Positions 43,454 through 53,429 are shown, counted from the stretch's first letter. The stretch is 64,000 nucleotides of DNA from Bryobacteraceae bacterium (GCA_025056455.1 JANWVY010000013.1:26089-90088), one strand, 5' to 3'. Made by a program: numbers and translations. The notes: generated from the sequence alone by a model not told the origin.

Positions 43454-43990
43454 ATGCCGCGAAAACCTCTCTATGGCTTGATGGCGGAATTCTCGACGCC
43501 CGAGGAGCTCGTCCAGGCTGCGCACCGGACCCACGAAGAGGGTTATCGCAAGTTTGATGCCTTCTCGCCCATTCCTATCGAAGAACTGCATCACGCCATG
43601 CATCTCAAAGACTCGCCGCTTCCGAAGTTCGTCATCACGGCGGGCATTTTGGGGTGTTTGGGAATGTTCGGTTTCCTCTACTGGATTTCGGCGATCGATT
43701 ACCCCTTGAATGTCGGGGGACGGCCGCTCTACAGCTGGCCTTCGTTCATCCCAGTGACCTACGAGATCACGGTACTATCGGCGGGGCTGACGACCGTTGC
43801 TTCGCTGCTGCTGCTGTGCGGCTTCCCCATGCCTTACCATCCGGTGTTCAACGTGCCGCGCTTCAAGCTGGCCTCACGCGATAAGTTCTTTCTGTGCATT
43901 GAGGCTGAGGATCCCAAGTTTGACTTACAGCGCACGAAGGAGTTCCTTGCGTCCTTGCGTCCCTACGAGGTGTCGGAGGTGGAGATTTGA
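43454..43990 (+). CDS. actD: Alternative complex III subunit ActD (DUF3341)
   Basis: A 178-residue protein with two membrane helices (about residues 58-78 and 98-120). The N-terminus LYGLMAEFSTPEELVQAAHRTHEEGYRKFDAFSPIPIEELHHAM and the end PRFKLASRDKFFLCIEAEDPKFDLQRTKEFLASL are the signature of the DUF3341 subunit. It lies two bases after actC, with GGAGG in the actC end as ribosome site. Confidence 0.94.
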   Translation: MPRKPLYGLMAEFSTPEELVQAAHRTHEEGYRKFDAFSPIPIEELHHAMHLKDSPLPKFVITAGILGCLGMFGFLYWISAIDYPLNVGGRPLYSWPSFIPVTYEITVLSAGLTTVASLLLLCGFPMPYHPVFNVPRFKLASRDKFFLCIEAEDPKFDLQRTKEFLASLRPYEVSEVEI

Positions 43991-44559
43991 AGCGGCTCCC
44001 TTGGCTCCTTTTGATTGGCGGGTCGATGTTAATGATGGGCTGCCGCCAAGACATGCACGACCAGCCCCGTTTTCGACTCAATGCAGCGACGGATTTGTTT
44101 GGTGATCGGCGCGCGGCGCGGCCGCTGGTGCAAGGCACGGTGGCTCGCGGAATGCTCAAAACCGACACGGCGCTCTGGAGCGGTAAGGTCGGCAATAAGA
44201 ATGTGGACCAGTTTCCCTTCCCCATCACCCGGGAGGTGATTGAGCGCGGTCGGGATCGCTACAACATCTTTTGTTCGCCCTGTCACGGGCTGACTGGTCA
44301 CGGAGATGGAATGATTGTTTCCCGCGGTTTGAAAAAGCCGCCTTCCTACCACACTGACGCTCTTCGAGAGCAGTCCGTCGGCCATATCTATAACGTGATT
44401 ACCAATGGCAATGGCTCGATGATGAGTTACGCCTCTCGAATTCCGATGCGCGACCGCTGGGCCATTACGGCCTACGTCCGAGTGTTGCAACAAAGCCAAA
44501 ACGTGAAGGTGAGTGAGTTGACAGCTGAGGAGAGAAGGAAGTTGGAGGGTGCACAATGA
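43987..44559 (+). CDS. actE: Alternative complex III subunit ActE, monohaem cytochrome c lipoprotein
   Basis: A 190-residue protein starting at a TTG that overlaps the actD stop (TTGA); GGAGG lies seven bases upstream at 43975-43979. The start is confirmed by the lipoprotein signal MKRLPWLLLIGGSMLMMGC. One c-type haem site CSPCHGLTGHGDGM is followed by a probable Met axial ligand in GSMMSYASRIPMRDRW. Its stop overlaps actF as ATGA. Confidence 0.93.
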   Translation: MKRLPWLLLIGGSMLMMGCRQDMHDQPRFRLNAATDLFGDRRAARPLVQGTVARGMLKTDTALWSGKVGNKNVDQFPFPITREVIERGRDRYNIFCSPCHGLTGHGDGMIVSRGLKKPPSYHTDALREQSVGHIYNVITNGNGSMMSYASRIPMRDRWAITAYVRVLQQSQNVKVSELTAEERRKLEGAQ

Positions 44560-45725
44560 GCGCCACAGAAGCCATGCGACCCTATTTGGACAAGATCCAG
44601 ACTCGCGGGCTGCTTGCGGGCATCGTCGGCCTGATTGCCTGCGGTGTTGGTTTCATGGTGGACCATGACCAGTTCTGGCGCTCCTATTTACTAGGTTATG
44701 TTTACTGGTTCTGTCTGGCCGTGGGCTCGCTGGGTTTGTTGATGCTGCACCATATGGTTGGCGGGCAGTGGGGGGTGGCCATCCGGCGCGGTCTAGAAGC
44801 GGGAACACGCACGATTCCCTTGATGTTCGTTCTGCTGTTGCCCATGTTGTTTCTGGGCTCGCACAGCCTGTATGAATGGACGCATGCCGAAGTCGTTGCG
44901 AAAGATCCAGTGTTGCAGCACAAGTCGGTCTATCTCAATCTTCCTGGCGTCATTGCCCGGGCAGTTGTTTACTTTGCCATTTGGATTCTTTTGGCCACCT
45001 TGCTGAATAAGTACTCGCAAGAACAGGAGACGGCAGGCTACTGGGCAGTCCGGCCCAAGCTGCAAAAGGTGAGTGCGCCCGGGATCGTGCTGTATGGCCT
45101 TGCGGTCACTTTTGCCGTTGTGGATTGGGTAATGTCCCTTGAGCCGCACTGGTTTTCCACCGTTTATGGCGCGATGTTCTTGGTTGGTCAAGGCCTTGTG
45201 ACCTTTGCCTTCATGATCGTGTTGATGCGGCATTTGACCGATCAAGAGCCACTCAAAGATCAGGACAAAGTCAATAATTTCCACGATCTCGGCACGTTGA
45301 TGTTCGCCTTCACGATGTTGTGGGCTTACATCTCGTTTTCCCAATTTCTGATCATTTGGTCAGCGAACTTGCCCGAGGAAATCACTTGGTACATTCGCCG
45401 GCTGAACGGCGGCTGGGGCTACATGGCGGCGGCGCTGCTCATTTTCCACTTTATCGTGCCTTTCCTCTTGCTCTTACAGCGGCGGGTGAAGCGCAAAAAG
45501 GCGTGGGTGGGAATGGTGGCGGCCTGGATGCTAGTGATGCGTCTAGTGGACCTGGCCTGGGTGATCCTTCCTGCCTTCAGCCATTCCGAGGGCCAGATGC
45601 CTCAGCCCCATCTCAACCTGCACTGGTTGAATCTCGCTGCCCCGGTGGCGATCGGTGGCATTTGGATCTGGTACTTCATGATGCAACTCAAAAAGCGGTC
45701 TCTCGAGCCGCTACAGGTTTCCTGA
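44556..45725 (+). CDS. actF: Alternative complex III membrane subunit ActF
   Basis: A 389-residue integral membrane protein with about ten helices, the second quinol-side membrane subunit related to ActC. Typical stretches are GQGLVTFAFMIVLMRHL, NNFHDLGTLMFAFTMLWAYISFSQFLIIWSANLPEEITWYIRRLNGGW and the C-terminal WIWYFMMQLKKRSLEPL. The ATG overlaps the actE stop by four bases. Confidence 0.94.
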   Translation: MSATEAMRPYLDKIQTRGLLAGIVGLIACGVGFMVDHDQFWRSYLLGYVYWFCLAVGSLGLLMLHHMVGGQWGVAIRRGLEAGTRTIPLMFVLLLPMLFLGSHSLYEWTHAEVVAKDPVLQHKSVYLNLPGVIARAVVYFAIWILLATLLNKYSQEQETAGYWAVRPKLQKVSAPGIVLYGLAVTFAVVDWVMSLEPHWFSTVYGAMFLVGQGLVTFAFMIVLMRHLTDQEPLKDQDKVNNFHDLGTLMFAFTMLWAYISFSQFLIIWSANLPEEITWYIRRLNGGWGYMAAALLIFHFIVPFLLLLQRRVKRKKAWVGMVAAWMLVMRLVDLAWVILPAFSHSEGQMPQPHLNLHWLNLAAPVAIGGIWIWYFMMQLKKRSLEPLQVS

Positions 45726-45738
45726 GGAGCAGATCACG

Positions 45739-46194
45739 ATGGGCTCTCACTCTCACGAACCGATTGATGCCAGCGCTGGAATTGAGCTGCGAGACGCAAA
45801 CATCCCGCTGGTGATCTGGACGACGGTGGGAATTCTTTTCACGCTGTTTTTGTGCATGGGGATTGCGGCCTTGCAGTTCAAGCTAGAGACGGCCGCTTTG
45901 CCCAAGGACACCTCAAACGTTTTCAAGAGAGCTGAACGGCGGCTGCCGCCCGAGCCGCGGCTGCAAGCCTTCCCAGCCAAGGATCTTGCTGCCTTTCAGG
46001 AAAGGCAACGTGCTGCCGCCTCCACCTACGGCTATATCGATAAAGCGAACGGAATTGTACGTGTTCCCGTGGACCGGGCGATTGAAATGGTGATGACCAA
46101 GGGCGTGCAAGTTTTGGTGGCCGACACCAAGCCAGAAACTGCATCGCCGCGCACGGCCCCGCCCATCAAAAAAGCAGAGGCTGCAAAGCAGTAA
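45739..46194 (+). CDS. Small membrane protein of the ACIII-oxidase operon
   Basis: A 151-residue protein with one membrane helix (about residues 24-46) and a C-terminal region outside the membrane. The segment GIVRVPVDRAIEMVMTKGVQVL is the most ordered part and recurs, as I recall, in proteins at this operon position in related bacteria. GAGGAG precedes the ATG. It lies between ActF and the SCO chaperone, which suggests an accessory subunit or assembly factor. No enzyme motif or haem site is present. Confidence 0.75.
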   Translation: MGSHSHEPIDASAGIELRDANIPLVIWTTVGILFTLFLCMGIAALQFKLETAALPKDTSNVFKRAERRLPPEPRLQAFPAKDLAAFQERQRAAASTYGYIDKANGIVRVPVDRAIEMVMTKGVQVLVADTKPETASPRTAPPIKKAEAAKQ

Positions 46195-46204
46195 GGAAGG
46201 CGTC

Positions 46205-47020
46205 ATGGCTTTTACGCAAAGGGCATGGGTTTTAGTGCTGGCAGCGGCGGGCTTGTTGAGTGCGCAATCCTCAAAACTCAACCCGGGCAGCCAGATGGAG
46301 ATGCTCAAACAGGTCGCTTTTGAGCAAAAGCTCAACACCCAGCTTCCGCTTGAGCTGGTGTTTCGAGACGAAGAAGGCCGCAGTGTCGCCCTCAAACAGT
46401 TTTTTCACAAAAAGCCGGTGATCCTGGCGCCGGTTTATTATGAGTGCCCGATGTTGTGTGACTTGACCATGAGCGGGCTGGTCAAGGCGCTGCGTACCCT
46501 CCGGCTCGACGCGGGAAAAGATTTCGACGTCATCATGCTGAGTTTCAACCCGCGCGAAACCCCGGTGGTCGCGGCCGACAAAAAGAAAGCTTATCTGAAG
46601 CGGTACAACCGGCCAGGAACCGAGCACGGCTGGCATTTTCTGACGGGTGACGAACCGCAAATCCGGGCGCTCACCGAAGCCATGGGCTTCCGTTATGTCT
46701 ATGACCCGACGACAAAACAGTATGCACACGCTGCGGGGATCGTGATCGCGACGCCCGAGGGAAGGTTAAGCCGTTACATCTTCGGCATGGACCCCTCGGC
46801 GCGTGATGTGCGGCTTGGTCTAGTGGAATCGGCGCAAGGCAGGGTGGGAGATCCTGTTGCGCAACTGCTTTTGATGTGTTTCCACTACGATCCCGCGGGC
46901 GGAAAATATACGCTCAACGTGCTCACGGCCGTTCGCCTCGCCGGAGCGCTGACCGTAGCTCTCATGGGTGGATTCTTAATCGTGAATTTGCGGAGAGAGC
47001 GGCGGCAACGAGTGGGATGA
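46205..47020 (+). CDS. SCO1/SenC-family copper chaperone for cytochrome oxidase
   Basis: A 271-residue exported thioredoxin-fold protein. The signal MAFTQRAWVLVLAAAGLLSAQ precedes a domain with the copper-binding pair in YYECPMLCD and a candidate third ligand His in YAHAAGIVIATPEGRLSRYIFG. A C-terminal membrane helix (about residues 241-260) anchors it. SCO proteins load or reduce the CuA site in subunit II, encoded next. AAGGAAGG lies before the ATG. Confidence 0.92.
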   Translation: MAFTQRAWVLVLAAAGLLSAQSSKLNPGSQMEMLKQVAFEQKLNTQLPLELVFRDEEGRSVALKQFFHKKPVILAPVYYECPMLCDLTMSGLVKALRTLRLDAGKDFDVIMLSFNPRETPVVAADKKKAYLKRYNRPGTEHGWHFLTGDEPQIRALTEAMGFRYVYDPTTKQYAHAAGIVIATPEGRLSRYIFGMDPSARDVRLGLVESAQGRVGDPVAQLLLMCFHYDPAGGKYTLNVLTAVRLAGALTVALMGGFLIVNLRRERRQRVG

Positions 47021-47037
47021 AGTACTGAGAGAAAGCG

Positions 47038-47985
47038 ATGAACCAGAAGACACTTCCACTATTACCCGAATCGGCAAGTAATCTAGCGCCCCAAGTCGAT
47101 GCTCTGATGGGCGCTGAAACGCTGTTCTCGGTCTTCTTTACAGTTCTCATCTTCTTGACCATCCTTTTCTTTGCAATCAAGTACCGGCGAAAATCGGAGG
47201 CCGATACGCCGCCTCACATCCACGGTTCGCTGGTTCTCGAGTTGGCCTGGTCCTTGATCCCCTTTGCGATTATCCTCGGCTTTTTTGCCTGGGGCGCGCG
47301 AATCTATTTCCGCGCTTATAGCGAACCGCCGGGATCGATGGAGATTTTCGTAACAGGCAAACAGTGGATGTGGAAAGTCCAGCACCCAGAAGGGCCCCGC
47401 GAGATCAACGAGCTCCATGTGCCGGTGAATAAACCGATCAAATTCACCATGATCTCCGAGGATGTCATCCACAGCTTTTTCATCCCTGCCTTTCGCGTGA
47501 AACGAGACGTGCTGCCCGGCCGCTATACCACGTTCTATGTAACTCCGACAAAGGTCGGCAAGTACCATCTCTTTTGCGCAGAATACTGCGGAACGCAGCA
47601 TTCCGGAATGATCGGCACCGTGTACGTCATGGAACAGTCGGATTACGAAAGGTGGGTAGGCGGTAGCGAAGAGTCGATGACGGTGCGTGGAGAGCAACTT
47701 TTCAGCCAGTATGCTTGCAACACCTGCCATTTGCCCGATGGCAAAGGGCGAGGTCCTTCTCTGGTTGGGGTGTACAACAGCATGGTGAAGCTGCAAAGCG
47801 GCGAGGTGGTCAAGGCCGATGAGGCCTATCTTCGAGAGTCGATCTTGAATCCACGCGCCAAGATTGTAGAAAAGTATCAGGCGGTGATGCCTACCTTCCA
47901 AGGCCAGATCTCCGAGGAAGGGCTTCTTCAAATTATTGCCTATATTAAGAGTTTGGAAAAGGCGGGAGAGGAGGATCAGCAGTGA
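47038..47985 (+). CDS. coxB: Cytochrome c oxidase subunit II with fused cytochrome c domain (caa3 type)
   Basis: A 315-residue subunit. Two N-terminal helices are followed by the cupredoxin domain with the CuA ligands in [10 protein letters not shown] and [12 protein letters not shown], and by a C-terminal c-type cytochrome with haem site [19 protein letters not shown] and a likely axial Met in [10 protein letters not shown]. The fused haem defines a caa3 oxidase able to accept electrons directly from ACIII. Its stop overlaps the coxA start. Confidence 0.97.
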   Translation: MNQKTLPLLPESASNLAPQVDALMGAETLFSVFFTVLIFLTILFFAIKYRRKSEADTPPHIHGSLVLELAWSLIPFAIILGFFAWGARIYFRAYSEPPGSMEIFVTGKQWMWKVQHPEGPREINELHVPVNKPIKFTMISEDVIHSFFIPAFRVKRDVLPGRYTTFYVTPTKVGKYHLFCAEYCGTQHSGMIGTVYVMEQSDYERWVGGSEESMTVRGEQLFSQYACNTCHLPDGKGRGPSLVGVYNSMVKLQSGEVVKADEAYLRESILNPRAKIVEKYQAVMPTFQGQISEEGLLQIIAYIKSLEKAGEEDQQ

Positions 47986-49619
47986 CCGACCACTCTGCGG
48001 AAGTCCGTCATCACGTGGAAGAGTTGAACTACTTGAACAACGGCTGGAGCTGGAAGTCGTGGCTCCTGACCGTCGACCATAAGCGAATTGCCATCCTTTA
48101 TTTGATCTCCATTACGGTGTTCTTTGTGGTCGGAGGCATTTTCGCGGGACTGGTGCGACTCGAGTTGCTGACGCCGCAAAGCGACCTGCTCGAACCGGAA
48201 ACCTATAACAAGGTGTTCACGCTGCACGGCATCGTGATGATTTTCTTTTTCCTGATTCCGTCCGTGCCGGCCACACTCGGCAACTTCCTCGTTCCAATTA
48301 TGATTGGGGCGAAAGATCTGGCCTTTCCGAAGATCAACCTGCTGAGCTGGTATTTGTACGTTATCGCCGGTTTAGTGGGCATCGTAGGCATTATCACGGG
48401 AGGCGTGGAAACCGGCTGGACCTTCTATACGCCTTATAGCAGCACCTACTCCAACGGCAACGTCGTCACTGTGGCGATGGCCGCCTTCATCGCGGGGTTC
48501 TCCTCAATTCTGACCGGTCTCAACTTCATTGTCACGATCCACAAGATGCGGGCACCGGGTCTGACCTGGGGACGCCTTCCGTTGTTTATCTGGGCGCACT
48601 ATGCGACTTCTTTGATTCAATTGCTCGGCACACCGGTGCTCGCGATCACCTTGGTGTTGATGATGGTCGAGCGTGCGTTCCGAGTGGGCTTTTTTGATCC
48701 GGCACTTGGCGGAGATCCGGTGCTATTCCAGCATCTGTTTTGGTTCTACTCGCACCCTGCGGTCTACATCATGATTTTGCCCGGCATGGGTGTGATCAGC
48801 GAGATCGTGACCTGCTTCTCCAAGAAGTCCGTCTTCGGTTACCCGTTCATTGCTGGATCCTCGCTAGCAATTGCGATCCTAGGATTTTTCGTCTGGGGCC
48901 ATCACATGTACGTGGCCGGCCAATCGACCTATGCAAGTTTGGTTTTCAGCCTCATCACATTTGCCGTTGCGGTTCCTTCTGCGGTTAAGGTGTTCAACTG
49001 GACCGCAACCATGTACAAAGGCTCCATCCGCTATGAAACACCCATGCTTTATGCCATGGGCTTTATTGGGCTGTTCACGATTGGCGGGGTCACAGGTGTT
49101 GTTTGCGCCACGATGGGGATTGATCTTCACATTCACGACACATATTTCATCGTGGCCCACTTCCACTATGTGATGGTGGGCGGAATGGTGATGGCGTTCA
49201 TGGGTGGTCTCCACTTCTGGTGGCCGAAGATTACCGGGAAGATGTACGACGAAAATTGGGCCAAGCTCTCCGCCGCCCTGGTGTTCGTCGGCTTTAACCT
49301 GACTTTCTTCCCGCAATTCATTCTCGGTTATTTGGGCATGCCGCGACGCTACGCTGCCTATCCGGAAGAGTTTCAGGTTTTGCATGTGCTCTCAACTGCT
49401 GGCGCGACGGTGCTGGCAGCCGGCTATTTGCTGCCTGCCTTTTACTTCACGGATTCGATCTTACGCGGCAAAAAGGCGCCAGCGAATCCTTATAATGCGA
49501 AAGGGTTAGAATGGCAGATTCCGAGTCCGCCGCCGACTGAAAACTTCCTCACCACACCTGTGGTGACCGAGGAAGTATACGCCTACGCTGAAGCGAAGGA
49601 GGAAAAAGCCCTTGTCTGA
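47982..49619 (+). CDS. coxA: Cytochrome c oxidase subunit I (A2-type haem-copper oxidase)
   Basis: A 545-residue proton-pumping catalytic subunit with twelve helices. It begins at GTG 47982, overlapping the coxB stop (GTGA), with AGGAGG seven bases upstream. Haem and CuB ligands are present: [20 protein letters not shown], the His-Tyr crosslink region in [15 protein letters not shown], the His pair in WGHHMYVAG, and [24 protein letters not shown] in place of GHPEVY marks the A2 subfamily, as in Thermus caa3, in which Tyr-Ser replaces the helix VI Glu. Confidence 0.97.
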   Translation: MTDHSAEVRHHVEELNYLNNGWSWKSWLLTVDHKRIAILYLISITVFFVVGGIFAGLVRLELLTPQSDLLEPETYNKVFTLHGIVMIFFFLIPSVPATLGNFLVPIMIGAKDLAFPKINLLSWYLYVIAGLVGIVGIITGGVETGWTFYTPYSSTYSNGNVVTVAMAAFIAGFSSILTGLNFIVTIHKMRAPGLTWGRLPLFIWAHYATSLIQLLGTPVLAITLVLMMVERAFRVGFFDPALGGDPVLFQHLFWFYSHPAVYIMILPGMGVISEIVTCFSKKSVFGYPFIAGSSLAIAILGFFVWGHHMYVAGQSTYASLVFSLITFAVAVPSAVKVFNWTATMYKGSIRYETPMLYAMGFIGLFTIGGVTGVVCATMGIDLHIHDTYFIVAHFHYVMVGGMVMAFMGGLHFWWPKITGKMYDENWAKLSAALVFVGFNLTFFPQFILGYLGMPRRYAAYPEEFQVLHVLSTAGATVLAAGYLLPAFYFTDSILRGKKAPANPYNAKGLEWQIPSPPPTENFLTTPVVTEEVYAYAEAKEEKALV

Positions 49620-50280
49620 CGCTCACGTTGCCACTGTGGATCAGGCGCACGCCCACGAGGCCCACGTTGCCCACCAATTCGTGAATGCCCGGCAACAGTA
49701 CGAGTCGGGCAACCTCGGAATGTGGCTTTTCCTCCAAACGGAAATTATGTTCTTTGGGGGCATGTTCGCGGCGTACGGCGTCTACCGCGCGTGGTATCCA
49801 GAAGCTTTTAAAATTGCCAGTACGGCGACGAATGTCCCGCTCGGAGCCTTCAACACGGTTGTGCTGATTGTCTCGAGCTTGACCATGGCGCTGGCCGTGC
49901 AGTCCGCACAATTGGGCAAACAAAAGCGCCTGGTTTGGATGATCATCCTTACCATGTTGTTCGGCGCTGCCTTTTTGGGCGTCAAGGCCATTGAGTACAC
50001 CGAAAAGTGGCACCACCACCATGTCCCTGGCCCTAACTTCATCTGGGAAAAAGAGGGTGGTCGGGAAGTGCAAATCCTATACTGCCTCTACTTTGCCATG
50101 ACCGGCATGCACGCCCTGCACATGGTGATCGGTCTGGGCATCATGACTTGGTTGCTCATAGCTGCCCTAAAGGGGAGGTTCTCACCCAGTTACTACAATC
50201 CAGTTGAGATCTGCGGGCTTTACTGGCACTTTGTAGATATCGTCTGGATCTTCTTGTTCCCGTTGTTGTATCTAATCTAG
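49612..50280 (+). CDS. coxC: Cytochrome c oxidase subunit III
   Basis: A 222-residue membrane protein with about five helices. It begins at TTG 49612, inside the last codons of coxA, with AGGAGG at 49597-49602, nine bases upstream. The segments [45 protein letters not shown] and [22 protein letters not shown] are typical subunit III. The His-rich N-terminus (HEAHVAHQF) is unremarkable for the family. Confidence 0.95.
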   Translation: MSDAHVATVDQAHAHEAHVAHQFVNARQQYESGNLGMWLFLQTEIMFFGGMFAAYGVYRAWYPEAFKIASTATNVPLGAFNTVVLIVSSLTMALAVQSAQLGKQKRLVWMIILTMLFGAAFLGVKAIEYTEKWHHHHVPGPNFIWEKEGGREVQILYCLYFAMTGMHALHMVIGLGIMTWLLIAALKGRFSPSYYNPVEICGLYWHFVDIVWIFLFPLLYLI

Positions 50281-50294
50281 AAAGGCCGCAACCG

Positions 50295-50618
50295 ATGGAA
50301 GGACACATTACACCCACCAAGACTTACTTAGCTGTCTTTTTTGCGCTCATGGTGTGCACGGTCCTAACTTACTATGTGTGGACCATCGATTTAGGCTTTT
50401 TCAACGTCGTGGTTGCTCTCGGGATCGCCGTCTTTAAGGCCTCACTCGTAGTCACCTATTTCATGCACGTGAAGTGGAGCCCCATTCTTTCTAAGATTAC
50501 GGTGGCCATCTCGGTCATTTTTTTGGGGATTCTCCTGTTGCTCACTTCGATGGACTACGCATCAAGGCAGTGGGTACCGCGAAATGTGGGTTGGGAGAAT
50601 TACCCAGTGTTGAAGTGA
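50295..50618 (+). CDS. coxD: Cytochrome c oxidase subunit IV (prokaryotic, CtaF/CoxD-like)
   Basis: A 107-residue protein with three membrane helices (about residues 11-28, 34-56, 66-86). The motif ALGIAVFKASLVVTYFMHVKWSP is the signature of caa3 subunit IV. It follows coxC by 14 bases and is the last gene of the operon, which spans some 12 kb from the promoter at 38275. Confidence 0.93.
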   Translation: MEGHITPTKTYLAVFFALMVCTVLTYYVWTIDLGFFNVVVALGIAVFKASLVVTYFMHVKWSPILSKITVAISVIFLGILLLLTSMDYASRQWVPRNVGWENYPVLK

Positions 50619-50666
50619 TTCGGTCTACCCATCGACGCTTCGTGTCCGTCCGGGGTTGTTCTAAGG

Positions 50667-50681
50667 CGCTAAGAATTAGCG
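50667..50681. terminator. Short palindrome between convergent coxD and sppA
   Basis: CGCTAA-GAA-TTAGCG is a perfect six-base-pair inverted repeat between two convergent genes. It could terminate transcription from both sides, but there is no T run on either strand, so this is suggestive only. Confidence 0.4.
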
Positions 50682-50745
50682 GCGTATTCCTCGATGAGCT
50701 TCACACGCCTTTCCCGTGGCAGCCTTTCGAAGAGAATCCCGCCCG

Positions 50746-52377
50746 TTAGCGCAATTGCTCCGGTACAGCTGGGGCGCGCCACCAAACACGACTGTCGCTT
50801 GTAACCGGCAACCGGCGGATGTAGCGTTCAGCCTGCCGAAGCCGGTCCAGCAAGCCGAGCCACTCTCTCCAGCGGCTGATCTTAGGGTAAAGCTCAAAAC
50901 GGAGTGATCCTGTCAAACCCGCTTTTTGCCGCAGCAACGCGATCGCCTTATCGAAGCCACCCAGCTCGTCCACTAGGCCGTGCTGCTTGGCTTGCTCCCC
51001 GAGCCAAATCCGACCCTGAGCTACACGATCCACCGAAGCAAAGCTCATTTTCCGGGCCGCCGCGACCTCCCCAACAAATTGGCGGTAGCTTTCTTCAAGA
51101 GAAGACCGTAACTTCTCCCGTTCTTGCGGAGATAGAGAACGAGCTTCTGAATCGATCGCGGCGAACCGTCCGCGTGTCAGCAGTTCTTTGCGAATTCCGC
51201 TTCGCTCGTAGAGTTTCTCCAGAGAAAACTTGCCATAGAAAACGCCAATCGATCCTGTGAGAGTTTGGGGATAGCAGACCACCGGAGCGCCGGCGAGAGA
51301 GACCGCATAACCACCCGAAGCTGCGATGTCCGCCAGCGAAATGACCACTGGTTTCTTGGCTGCCAGTTGCTTCACTTGATGCCGGATTTCATCTGCGGCG
51401 ACAGCGTCACCGCCAGGGGAGTCGATGCGAAGGATCACGCCACGGATAGAAGGATCCTGCCCGAGGGCGTGTAGGATGGGCCCGTAGGATTCGAGCGCCA
51501 TTACCTCCTGCAAGAGCCAGGACCAGGTCGGGGGAAGAATGTCTCCTGTCAGTGCCACAATGGCAACGCGGCGCTCTCCCCTCGCTACGGTACGCAGATA
51601 GTCTCGAGCTTCTAGGCGGGTTTCTTGTGCTGGCGTCCCAAGATCTTCAAATTCGAGCCCGTCGACAAAACCGTGCCGCAAGGCCTCCGGGGCGAGCATC
51701 GGCCCTTGGTCGACCCAGGCTCGCACTTCTTCCCGAGAGCGGTTGCGCCCCGCAGCGACAGCTTGGACAAACTCATTCATGCGGGCATCGAGTAACTCAT
51801 TCACGACCTCGCGAGTGAGTTCCGACATCGTGGAACGAGTGAACAGATCTGGACCGTCTTTATACCTCCCGACGGCTTCGAATTCGGGCGCAATGCCGAA
51901 TTTGTCAAGCAGCGTTCGCGCATAGAGCAATTCCGCTCGTAAACCCTTCACATCAACAAAGTCCGAAGGTGGAAGTGTGATGCGGTTCGCAGCGCTGGCT
52001 ACGTAATAGTCTTTTAGGCCGGGTGTACGGAGGGTAGCTAGAACCGGCTTGCCGCTCGCGCGAAATTGCAAAATCGCCTGGCGGACCTCCGCCAGCTTTG
52101 CCCATCCGGCCACAAGTGCACGCGGCTGAATCAAGAGGCGGGCGATTCTGGAATCAGAAGTAGCCTGGTGCAACAGCCACCACAGCTCAAAAGTAGACAG
52201 CGAATCGACGGATGGTCTCTCGGAAAGCTCTCCCTCCAGCTTGATGACGAGCGTCGAACCAGGGGCAATTGCTGGTGGGCGCTCGAGCCACCAGACCAAA
52301 TAAAGATAGACCGCAGCCGCCAAAACCAGCGGCGCAACCACCAGGCCTAGAAAAAAACCTGCTGCCAGCTGGCGCAT
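50746..52377 (-). CDS. sppA: Signal peptide peptidase SppA, 67K (double-domain) type
   Basis: A 543-residue membrane-bound S49 serine protease that degrades cleaved signal peptides. One N-terminal helix (MRQLAAGFFLGLVVAPLVLAAAVYLYLVWW) is followed by two crotonase-like halves. The catalytic Lys should be that of GRYKDGPDLF in the first half and the nucleophilic Ser that of IAASGGYAVSLAG in the second. RGVILRIDSPGGDAVAADEI is the usual oxyanion segment. It is somewhat shorter than the E. coli enzyme (618). Its ATG overlaps the stop of the upstream gene by one base (TGATG). Confidence 0.94.
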   Translation of the reverse strand: MRQLAAGFFLGLVVAPLVLAAAVYLYLVWWLERPPAIAPGSTLVIKLEGELSERPSVDSLSTFELWWLLHQATSDSRIARLLIQPRALVAGWAKLAEVRQAILQFRASGKPVLATLRTPGLKDYYVASAANRITLPPSDFVDVKGLRAELLYARTLLDKFGIAPEFEAVGRYKDGPDLFTRSTMSELTREVVNELLDARMNEFVQAVAAGRNRSREEVRAWVDQGPMLAPEALRHGFVDGLEFEDLGTPAQETRLEARDYLRTVARGERRVAIVALTGDILPPTWSWLLQEVMALESYGPILHALGQDPSIRGVILRIDSPGGDAVAADEIRHQVKQLAAKKPVVISLADIAASGGYAVSLAGAPVVCYPQTLTGSIGVFYGKFSLEKLYERSGIRKELLTRGRFAAIDSEARSLSPQEREKLRSSLEESYRQFVGEVAAARKMSFASVDRVAQGRIWLGEQAKQHGLVDELGGFDKAIALLRQKAGLTGSLRFELYPKISRWREWLGLLDRLRQAERYIRRLPVTSDSRVWWRAPAVPEQLR

Positions 52378-53267
52378 CAGGCGCCTTCGAGGATGAGATC
52401 GAAACGCCGGCTGACCTCCTTCAGATAGGCGGCGTCACCTCCGGGGAGTTCCACCGTACCCGTTCCCTCGAAGCCAATTTCAGTCAGCGCAGCGTGAACT
52501 TCCTTCCAGTCAATTTCTCCGTCGCGAAGATTCACAAACTCGGCAACCCGCTTTCGCAGCAACGGGTCATTCTTGAACTGGAAATCTTTGAAATGCAGCT
52601 TCACAATGCGCTTGCCCAGTGTGCGGATCCAATCCTGCGGGTAGCCGTAGAGCACCACGTTTCCGATGTCGAAATAAGCTCTCACCCACGGCGAGCGGAA
52701 GTCATCCACATAGCGGGCAAACTCGATAGGGCTCAGCAGAAATTTGTTCCAAACTTCTTCTACTGCAATGATGACTTTAAGTTTTTCCGCGAGAGGGATC
52801 AGTTTCTGAATTTGCGCCACGCTGCGTGTCCAGGCTTCCTGGTAGCGTGTTTTCGCGTCGACAACGGCTGGTACTAACAAAACCGTATCCGCGCCCCAGT
52901 CGGCCGCGTTTCTGAGGCTCGTCTCCATACCCTGCATACTCTTGGCTACAACTTCCGGATCTGCCGATGAGATCGGATAGCGCCAGTGGTCGGCGTTCAT
53001 GACGGAATGCACGCGGACTCCCGTTTGCTCTGCTGCTTGGCGAATCTCGCGCGAGCGGGCCGGATCGGGCTCGGTCCCCACTTCCATGGCGGCAAAGCCA
53101 CAATCTTTCGCCATTTGAAACTTTTCGCGGGTGGTAAGACTTTTCGGGAGCATGCTCAACAGAACTGCCTTTTGGACCGGTAAGCGCTTGTTTTGGTTGG
53201 CGGGGGCGGGTGCTATTGCGGCGAACCCGGAGGCGGCAAGAAAAACACGACGCTGAAGGAGGTTCAT
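52377..53267 (-). CDS. Sugar phosphate isomerase/epimerase-like TIM-barrel protein, exported
   Basis: A 296-residue protein. The N-terminus NLLQRRVFLAASGFAAIAPA looks like a Tat-type signal (RRxFL), suggesting export of a folded metalloenzyme. The xylose-isomerase-like TIM barrel shows four expected metal ligands: Glu in IIAVEEVWNKF, Asp in AYFDIGN, His in KLHFKDF and Glu in GTVELPGG. Similar proteins include hexulose-6-phosphate and ribulose-5-phosphate 3-epimerases, but exported family members in Acidobacteria rarely have a known substrate. Translationally coupled to sppA. Confidence 0.82.
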   Translation of the reverse strand: MNLLQRRVFLAASGFAAIAPAPANQNKRLPVQKAVLLSMLPKSLTTREKFQMAKDCGFAAMEVGTEPDPARSREIRQAAEQTGVRVHSVMNADHWRYPISSADPEVVAKSMQGMETSLRNAADWGADTVLLVPAVVDAKTRYQEAWTRSVAQIQKLIPLAEKLKVIIAVEEVWNKFLLSPIEFARYVDDFRSPWVRAYFDIGNVVLYGYPQDWIRTLGKRIVKLHFKDFQFKNDPLLRKRVAEFVNLRDGEIDWKEVHAALTEIGFEGTGTVELPGGDAAYLKEVSRRFDLILEGA

Positions 53268-53429
53268 CGAGGCTTATTGTATCGCTCAGCAGAATAGAAG
53301 ATCACCCTGCCCGCTCCGGCAAAAAAGGCCCTTTCCAGCCACGGGGAACTTTCAACACGAGCTTCCCAGAGGATAGATGAAGGCGAGTTTTTAGGGCGGG
53401 TAAAGGCTTTCCGCCTCGGGCGGCGCGCA

